Positions 56,936-64,000 of a stretch of DNA of 64,000 bases are shown in pieces. The stretch's first letter is position 1. The number at the start of each line of letters is the position of its first letter. The DNA comes from Rhizomys pruinosus (lineage: Eukaryota > Chordata > Mammalia > Rodentia > Spalacidae). Under the pieces are notes generated by a model. That model did not search any database. It was not told the origin of the DNA and saw only the letters and a list, made by a program, of their open reading frames with translations. The position numbers were made by a program, and so were the translations under genes. The stretch is taken from positions 450,407-514,406 of the forward strand of contig VZQC01005577.1 of NCBI GenBank assembly GCA_009823505.1. The letters are read 5' to 3'.

Positions 56936-57330
56936 ATAAATGAGGGGGCAGAGAGAAAAGGAGTTCGTCCCTCAATTCTCACCAGTGAAGCTTCCTTACA
57001 CAGTAGAGTGCAGTGCACACAGAAGGCTACGACTGCCCAAGTTTCAAAGAAAGGCAGCCTCCAGAGTGTGTGTCCCTGGATAGGGTCCTGTATTAAACCT
57101 CACCCACCCACGGCTCAGGGATCATTCTGGAAGAGGAGGAAGGAAGATCATAAAAGCCAGGACTGTGTTCATGGACGTAGGGAAGCAGAGGGTTTCAGAC
57201 TACTGGAAGCTTGCATGTTGACCTTGTGACGATGTTGGCATCAGGCACGGGACCCGTGCCAACTCACACAAGGTCCCAGAATGGAGCAAGAGAAATAGGT
57301 GGTGGGCCAGCTTTGGGCTGAGAACTACTG
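56936..57330 (+). repeat. LINE-1 3'UTR-like fragment
   Basis: Shares CAGTGAAGCTTCCT, a GTGTCCCTGGATAGG block and CTCACCCACCCACGGCTCAGG with 25310-25520. Confidence 0.45.
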
Positions 57331-57553
57331 GAGACTGGTTACTGCTGCTTGAGGGACATTATGCCTTATTTAAGATTTCTAGATGTGCTGACTAGACTCC
57401 AGTGGATGAATTTGTGCAGAAGGACATCTGGGTTCAAGAGCTTGACCGAATAGACCTTAACATGGATGGTGTGATGCGTGAGTTCTGATGGGGGCTGGGG
57501 GGCATGGAGGGGGGCCCTAAATTTGGTTAGGAACCATTATATGAACTGTACAG

Positions 57554-57790
57554 GGCTGGAGAGGTGGCCTAGTGGTTAAAAGCTCCAACTGTTCTTGCAG
57601 AGGACCCAGGTTCAAGCCCCATCACCCACATGGTGGCTGAGAACCGTCTGTAACTCCAATTCCAGGAGAACTCCAGTTCCAGGCGAATCCGACACCCTCT
57701 TCTGACCTCCAAGGCATTGCACGACACGGGTGCACAAACCTACATGCAGACAGTACATTCATACACATAAAAAATAAATAAAAATTAAGA
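57554..57790 (+). repeat. B2 SINE
   Basis: GGGCTGGAGAGGTGGCCTAGTGG head. The B box is altered to GGTTCAAGCCC. The tail is A-rich, and a clear target duplication was not found. Confidence 0.92.
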
Positions 57791-59780
57791 AAAACCATAT
57801 GCAAGATAAATGTAGATTTAAAAAAAAGAAATGTACAAATATCCAATAAAAGTTTTTTTTTTTAATACTTTCTTAAAAATCGCTTTTCAAAGCTTCATGA
57901 AACTGTTACTACTGTGGAACATGGAATTTGGGGTAATTCAAAACTGTTCCTGAGTCAAGACCACCCATATTTGGTTCAAGAATAAGCTGTGTCTTATCTC
58001 CTTTGAGGTGAGAGTTATGTTTTTTGCATGAACAAGCACCACCACCAAGTGTCAAGGTGGACAGGAGTCCTGGTCCAGCCTGAAGGCTTGTCTACCTTTC
58101 CCCCAGGCCAACACCGGCATTGTGGGTCCATGAGTCTACCAAACTCCAGATGTGGTGACCCCTAAATTAGGTAGGGATTCAGAAATAAAAGTCAAAGATC
58201 AGGCTCTGTCAAGTCCCGGTGGGAATCCCTTCTTCCATGTCCCGGCTGGGAGATGACACGCCCAGCCATACCTCAAGGGTGGCAGCTGTAACCTCTATGC
58301 CTGGAGACCCGCTCTGTTGCAGGCTCATTAAGTTAATTAAGAGGCACATTCTGGAAGGAAGGGACCATGTTTCAGATCCCTGAGGGCCCTCCACCTCCTG
58401 CCCTTCCTTCTCTTCCCCTCTCTATCATCCCCTTCCTGTCCTACCCCCTGCCTCTGCCCCTGCCCCCGCCTTGTCATTTCTCCTTTCAGCTCTCCAGATT
58501 CTAGGGGACAGAGTCGTTGCTGGACTGCAGGAAGGAAGGGCCAGGCTGGCTTCTGAGCTCTGCGGCTGAAGAGGGAAACGGAACCCGTCCAGTGGATCCC
58601 AGGGTTTAATCCTTTCCATGGCCTTTCCTGGGAATTATCACCCCAACATTTTGCAGGAGACAAAACTCCAGAAGATTAGATCACTGTCCAAGGTCACCTA
58701 CTTGGGAGCAAAAGATTAGCATTGAAGGCAAGCCTGGATCCTGCTCTGCTCTGCTCTGCCATGGTCACACGATGCCCTAGTGACCACACAGGCCACTCCA
58801 ACTTCAACTCAGAGACCAAACGCCTTGGCATACCTGGGGAAGCCCTGAGACCTCCTGTAACAATTCTAGGTCAGGGTTGGTGGTGAAGCTGCTTTAATAA
58901 TCTACCCTCTCTTAGAGGGGGTAGATTCCCAGATGGGTTGGCAAATCTTTATTAACCTAAATAGTGCATTCTACAGATGGGGAAGACTGAAGCCTAGAGA
59001 TGGTACGAGGTTGCATAGCAAAATCCCAAAGACTGAGCTGAGCCCCAGCTACCAGGCTACCTAGAGGTGAATTCTCAGAGGGCAGCCCCTCACCCTCACC
59101 CTACCTCCACATCCCATCAAGTAACCCTGTGGAAAAACTCCGACAGGGCACTCAAATAAAAGGGTAGCCTGAGGATCCCACATTCTGTCCCTCCAGGGCG
59201 TGGCATGGATACACCATGGAAAGAGCTCTGCCCTCTCCAGGCATCCATACTTCCATTAATACCCAGTTTATGGAAAGTGAGGATGGAAGGTTAGATGTGA
59301 GGTATGACTGGCGAGCTTCCAGGGCCACTCTGGGAATGGGCAGCCTATGAGACAGACCCCAGCTCACCCCAAAGCACGGGCCTATGTTCATGGGCACTGC
59401 TACTCCCTTGCTTGGGGTAAGGTCCCCACAGCTGTGCAGGGGTCACTGTTGGAAAAGTTCAGGAAGCCAGTCACCCACAAATCTGTCACACTTTCCTCCT
59501 GGTTATTGTCCCCACTGGAAATGAATGAACTGGAGCCTAGAGACTTTAGCAGGGCGACAGTACACTCTGGGCTCCTCTGCAACTTCCCCATTTTGAACAC
59601 TGAAGGTCCCATTCACTGGAAAAATCTTAAGTTTCAGAGAAGCTGGGTGACAGGGTTGGCTCTGGGGAGTGCGGCTCGAAGCACCTGCCTGCCAGCCTCC
59701 TGCCTTCCATACCTACCAGGGTTTTTTTTTTTTCTTTTTTTGGTTTTATGGTGAAGGTGGTGACCAGGCCTATGAAATAC
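57791..59780. other. No gene recognised; two MIR-like relics
   Basis: Reverse MIR-like pieces at about 58640-58740 (CACTGTCCAAGGTCACCTAC) and 58960-59060 (CTACAGATGGGGAAGACTG). Short (CTCTG)n at 58743-58758. ORFs on both strands at 58209-58663 overlap and have no exon borders I trust. Confidence 0.45.
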
Positions 59781-59786
59781 TAATAA

Positions 59787-60010
59787 TGGGCTGGAGAGAC
59801 AGCCTAGCGGTTAAGAGCACTGACCGCTCTTACAGAGGACCCGGGTTCGATCCCCAGCACCCACATGGCGGCCGAAAACCGTCTGAAACTCCAATTCCAG
59901 GACAACTCCAGTTCCAGGGGAATCTGACACCCTCTTCTGACCTCCGCGGCATTGCACGACACGGGTGCACAAACTTGCATGCAGACAGTACATTCATACA
60001 CATACAGAAA

Positions 60011-60053
<43 letters not shown>

Positions 60054-60061
60054 ATGTAAAA
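59787..60061 (+). repeat. B2 SINE with (AAAT)n tail and 13-bp target duplication
   Basis: Young B2 with intact A and B boxes. The tail holds about twelve AAAT units (60008-60055). The target GAAATACTAATAA is at 59774-59786 and 60062-60074. Confidence 0.96.
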
Positions 60062-60074
60062 GAAATACTAATAA

Positions 60075-61425
60075 CAATAAACAACAGCAGTAACAAGACA
60101 ATGTTATTTTCAACCCTCCAACTCTGGAATATGGTTGCTGTTACCTAACAGTCACATTGGCAGCACCTTCCAGTCAAAGGGAAATTTAGGATTTGGTTTA
60201 AGCTGCAACTACTGCGCACACTGTATTGCCAACCCAGCATGAAAAGGTCAGAAAGTATGGTATTGGAGGTCTCCAAATTGAAGAAATATGGTAATAGTAA
60301 TAGCTGTGTAGATATAGCTGGGCCTGGTCATCGCAGAGCACCCTGCCCTGGGTGTGGCAGGTGTTGAGGGGCACAGAGGTCTGGGGAGGGTGTGTGAGCC
60401 CAGAGCCCCATCACTCTTGTAGCGAGTGGGGCAGAGCCCCAAGACTCTGTACCTTTCTGAACACCAATAGCACTAGCTCCAGCTGTATAATACCAATGGC
60501 CTCATAATTTATATAGCGGTTTTCATTACTTCCCTTCTCCAAAGGCTTGTTCAATAAATTTCCATTTTATGAATTCCAAAGTGCTTTGTGCAGCTCAGAG
60601 CTCCACCTGGCTCTGATTGCAGTAAAGGACAGAGGGGGAAGGGAAGGGAAAGGGGGCTCTTTCAGGTGCCCACAAGCCAGGGCTGAGTGACTTGCTCACG
60701 TGGGGTCGGGAAAAGCCTACAGGCTTGGAGGGGACACACTGGGCTCCAGTCTTGGGGTCACCCTACTTGCCAGCTCTGGGAGCTGGTACTCACCTGCTTC
60801 TGCAAATGTAGGAGGGATACGATCTCCGTCAAAGACTGTGGAGAGCAGTAGAAGTGCTGGTGGAAGTGGAAGACTGGCTCAGTTCTCCTTGCTTCTCAGA
60901 GATACACAGGGAGTGTCATCCCCCCCGCCTCCCAGAAGCTCGAGGGATTGTGTCTCCCCCAACACTCAGGCTTCCTCTACCACTGTTTTTAAAATGTTCC
61001 TCCACAATAGAAAATGCACAAGTACTTGCTGATACAATGCTGAAAAAATCCTCAGGATATGTTGTGAAGTTTAAAAAAAGAAAGATGCATTATGAAATAG
61101 CAGAGAGTAAATTTCAGATGTCTCCCTGCAAAAATGATAGTCAAGGAAGGTGACAGACATAATAATTGGCTTGATTTTATCACCCATATTGGATGCATAT
61201 ATCAAAGCATCACATTGAACATAAATGCATATAATTATGATTTATCAATTAAAATAATGTTCATAAGGGAGAGAAAAGCAAGATATAAACCAAGTTGAAG
61301 AATCGAATTCTAATTTAATGTAATATATTTTATATGTTTGAACATATATGGAGAGATCTATATAACCAGGGAAGATCCATATATGAATTTCATGCTGTTA
61401 AACTTTAATCTCTGAAGATAAGACT
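60075..61425. other. No gene recognised
   Basis: Single-copy-looking sequence, AT-rich after 61040. The plus-strand ORFs at 60700-61153 overlap in two frames and show no convincing splice frame. Confidence 0.4.
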
Positions 61426-61429
61426 TGGT

Positions 61430-61530
61430 ATTTTAATTTGTTTTTTAACAATTTAAATTTTAATTTGTTTAAATTTAATTTTAATTTGTTTTTTAACAAT
61501 TTTAATTTGTTTTTTAATTTAGTTTTTGCA
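61430..61530. repeat. AT-rich tandem repeat
   Basis: TTTTAATTTGTTTTTTAACA is present three times in slightly altered form, joined by AAATTTAA words. Confidence 0.85.
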
Positions 61531-61599
61531 TAATTTAAAGTGATGGGATTGGGAGTGATTTTTATTTTGGAGTTAGGTTTGGTTTTGTTGTTATTTTTA

Positions 61600-61666
61600 T
61601 TTCTGTTTTTCTCACTGTGTAGCCCTGGCTGGCCTCAAACTCACAGACTTCCACACCCAGCCTCAA
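61600..61666 (-). repeat. B1 fragment
   Basis: CTCACTGTGTAGCCCTGGCTGG, CCTCAAACTCACAGACTTCC and CACACCCAGCC form a truncated reverse B1. Confidence 0.75.
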
Positions 61667-61702
61667 AGTGAATACTTCTGATATATATTATTTTAGTTAA
61701 AG

Positions 61703-61918
61703 AGGCCACGCCATTGGTAGAGTGCTCAATTAGCATGCACGAGGCCCTGGGTTCCGTCCCATCAATTGGTCCTGATGGTCAGGATCCAGTCAGGATGGGA
61801 AGTTCAAGTTCAAAAAGGAAAGCCAGCCATGGGAGCACAGGCCTTTAATCCCAGCCCGGTGGTCTACACGGAGTTCCAGGCTAACCAAAGCTACATAGTG
61901 AGACTCTGACTAAAAAAA
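61703..61918 (+). repeat. ID/B4-like head plus B1-like body (composite SINE)
   Basis: The tRNA-like part GGTAGAGTGCTCAATTAGC, CATGCACGAGGCCCTGGG and GTTCCGTCCC is followed by AGCCATGGGAGCACAGGCC, TTTAATCCCAGCC and CTACATAGTGAGAC with an A tail. Confidence 0.75.
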
Positions 61919-62280
61919 ATTTCTCCCCCAAAGAATACAAAACTTCTGAGATGGGGCAGAAAGGGCTTAGATGACAATTATAATTTTCAAATAACAGAGA
62001 CACTCTAAAGCCAAGAGATTTCTGGGCCAAGTGAACAAGGCTTCTGGGCCCTGTCCCCTCCTTGCTACTGGTCTCTATCTAGCCTCTGTCCCTGGCTGCC
62101 AGAGGACAAAGCCTCTCCTCCCCACCAGCAGCCTGGTAAGCTGCACATCTGAACAACCAGCTGGGAGCACTGTCTCCAGGGCGCCTGGGAGGAGAGCTAG
62201 GACCTGGAGCTGCCCTTCCCCACCCTGGACATGCCCCTAGACCCACCGTGGCAACCCAGCTGCACCAGGGGCCACTGCCC

Positions 62281-62318
62281 AGCCAATGGGTTGCCTGGAA
62301 ACAAGGCTGAAGGTAGGC
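62281..62318 (+). promoter_or_regulatory. CCAAT box, RFX X-box-like motif and splice-donor-like site
   Basis: GCCAATGG (62282-62289) overlaps GTTGCCTGGAAAC (62290-62302), a one-base-spacer X-box form. Ten bases later lies GAAG|GTAGGC, a usable splice donor. The arrangement could mark a small 5' exon of a cilium or testis gene, but there is no further support here. Confidence 0.3.
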
Positions 62319-62534
62319 AGGGCCCGTCCACAGATGTCTTCTTCTCTTCTTCTCTTACCACCAGAAGACACAACCTATTAGTTGGGGTGGGGAAGCCTGT
62401 CATACTCTGGCCTTGGTTTCTCACTGTGTGACAAGCAACATATAGATGAGCTTTCTGGACCTTTCTGAGCCTAGCATTGATGCCCTGGGTTCAGAAGAGA
62501 AGCCAGAGACCAGCAAGGAGTTTAGCACAGAAGG

Positions 62535-62715
62535 TCTTAGTTTGTGACTGAGTTCTGTCATGAGTGTTGGAAAGCCCTTCTGCCTCAGTTTCCCTACCTC
62601 CACCTGATATGGCACATGACTATAATTCTGCTTGTAGAGTGTAAATGTATATGTCAGCATTGATATTAAAATGTCTGGTACATAGTAAACACCCAGGAAG
62701 AGTGTGTGATTGTTC
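62535..62715 (+). repeat. MIR relic
   Basis: CTTCTGCCTCAGTTTCCCTACC, GTAAATGTATATGTCAGC, then TGTCTGGTACATAGTAAACACC is the MIR 3' module. Confidence 0.75.
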
Positions 62716-62764
62716 TCTTTTATTCCAGATCATTCCAGACAGCCTCACCCTCCGCTGACCCATC

Positions 62765-62865
62765 TATAGTTATTTATTAAGCATCAATATTCTGCCAAGG
62801 CTTGTTCCAAACCCTAGGAATGCAAATGAATACCAAAAGGATCCTTAAACTGTGTGCAACACTTC
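62765..62865 (+). repeat. L2-like relic
   Basis: GTTATTTATTAAGCATCAATATTCTGCC, GGCTTGTTCCAAACCCTAGG and a GAATACCAAAAGGATCC tail resemble the L2-type 3' module seen at 23390. Confidence 0.4.
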
Positions 62866-63415
62866 AAGGACGGGGAGAGAGCCCTGGACAGTATCGGCAG
62901 GAAAGCCAGGGGTCAACTGGAGAGGACAAAGGCAGAGAGGCTAGGAGATCAGCCTGATGGGGCACAGGCAATGGGGGAGGATGACTCAGCACCTCTGTTC
63001 CCTTCCTGCCCTTTCTCCCAGGCTCAGGTACTGTTGCCGACCTCCTCAACCTCAGCCCTGTAGGGAGCAAGGCATGAACTGAAGAAGTAGCTGCATGCAT
63101 AGGCCAGAGTCACTCTGTGACTCTCAGAGCTGGCCCCAAAGGGGACTGACTCCCAGGCAGGCCAATCAAGCACTGATGCCACCGTAATAAGTGGCATGCT
63201 GCCTAAGAGAGTCCCAGTACCATGGACAGCACCCGTGGGCAGTGTGCCTGCCAGGCTGGCTACCTGTACCAAGAAATGCCATGCCCAGTCTGCATTGGCA
63301 TGCCTTGCATTCCAGATCAGAGGCTAAGATGTGGAGGGAACTTGGAGATTGTGTGCTGGCTAGCTAGCCACTAGCAGCATCTCTAGGAGGGGGTCAGTCA
63401 ATGTTCCTTAGCCAT
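62866..63415. other. No gene recognised
   Basis: No supportable feature. Confidence 0.4.
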
Positions 63416-63419
63416 GTGC

Positions 63420-63476
63420 GCTTGTGTGTGTGTGCGTGTGTGTGTGTGTGTGTATGTGTGTGTGTGTGTGTGTATA
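63420..63476. repeat. (TG)n microsatellite
   Basis: TG run with a few CG and TA interruptions, next to a reverse SINE. Confidence 0.95.
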
Positions 63477-63484
63477 CATACATA

Positions 63485-63742
63485 AGTACACATGTATGGA
63501 GTTGTCATGCACGTGTGTACACTCATATACGGGGGCTAGAGGACATTCTCAGGTATTGTTCTTCAGGAGCTGTGCAACTTGGTCTGGAGCTCCCGTCGAT
63601 CAACCTGACTCCGCCCCTCCCCCCCAGCATTGGTATTATAAGCATACATCATCATGATTGGTTTTCATGTGTGTTTGCATATCAAATTCATGCCTAATGC
63701 TTGTGCAGCAAGCATTTTACTGACTGACCTGTCTCACTAGGA
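63485..63742 (-). repeat. RSINE1/B4-type SINE, reverse
   Basis: The plus strand shows GGCTAGAGGACATTCTC, CATTGGTATTATAAGCATAC, AATGCTTGTGCAGCAAGC and CATTTTACTGACTGACC, the reverse of a B4-like element. Confidence 0.55.
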
Positions 63743-64000
63743 CCTCATGTCACAGCCCTCTTCTTTGGAGGTATAGAAAGTTATGAATTCCTCCATAAGC
63801 TGGAGCTTCTGTGCACAGGAAATAAGCCCACAGAGTGTCTACAGGCCCAGAGCACCCTCTTCTCCTGGGCGTGCACACCAGGAGAAGTCTAATGAGGCTG
63901 TGAGGATCAGCAAGAGCAACATGTGCAGAGCAGAGGAGTAACTGAGGGGCAGCCAGGGGCCCAGGACAGGGTGGAGGAACTGATGCCTTTGCCCCAGATT
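63743..64000. other. No feature recognised
   Basis: No supportable feature in the last 260 bp. A small inverted repeat (TTCTCCTGG / CCAGGAGAA) lies at about 63860-63885. Confidence 0.4.

Noticed and set aside
59787..59860. tRNA genes at the heads of B2 and ID elements
   Set aside because: A and B boxes are present but the cloverleaf stems and acceptor pairing are not. These are tRNA-derived SINE heads.

Overview
This window is nuclear genomic DNA from a mammal, almost certainly a myomorph (mouse-like) rodent. It holds many B2-type SINEs with a tRNA-like head, B1 SINEs (7SL-derived), ID/B4-type and B3-type SINEs, layers of LINE-1 fragments, rodent and older ERVL/MaLR solo LTRs, MIR/L2-like relics, and long CA, TTTC, GGTT and TCC microsatellites. 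The young B2 copies carry a 3' half that does not look like the usual mouse, rat or hamster B2 consensus as I know it. A non-murine muroid is therefore likely, but the species cannot be fixed from the sequence. There are no bacterial-style operons, CRISPR arrays, phage genes or canonical tRNA/rRNA genes. No intact, confidently recognisable protein-coding gene is present, and nearly all long ORFs are shadows of repeats.

Layout. 1-1340 is a 41-46 bp minisatellite. 1377-7500 is LINE-1 and B1 debris containing an assembly gap (one N at 4605) followed by a stretch of very poor consensus. 7503-7835 is a polypyrimidine tract. 7836-11300 is mostly unremarkable sequence with one B2 and CA repeats. 11330-18360 is a near full-length but dead LINE-1 carrying nested insertions: three B2s (two related by a local tandem duplication), a B1, and an antisense processed ATP5MC2 pseudogene that is itself split by a young B2. 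18400-31740 is a dense mixture of LTR, L1, B1, B2 and B3 copies. It includes an LTR at about 23.6-24.0 kb with recognisable promoter elements and two B2s in the same target site at 27.97-28.46 kb.

31.7-35.2 kb holds the only stretch where I can assemble exon-like segments: four minus-strand segments with splice sites and compatible phases (32888-32024), and two separate minus-strand terminal-exon-like segments, each with AATAAA. These are hypotheses, not established genes. 35.2-41 kb holds microsatellites and two solo LTRs with perfect 5-bp target duplications (38228-38699 and 40578-40931). 41-64 kb is mostly single-copy-looking intergenic or intronic sequence with MIR relics, scattered B1/B2/B3 copies and CA/TG tracts.

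The most useful observations are the nested LINE-1/pseudogene/SINE stack with readable target-site duplications, the B2-associated tandem duplication, the low-quality assembly patch, the candidate spliced minus-strand gene near 32 kb, and two RFX X-box-like sites. I found no convincing undescribed functional system.
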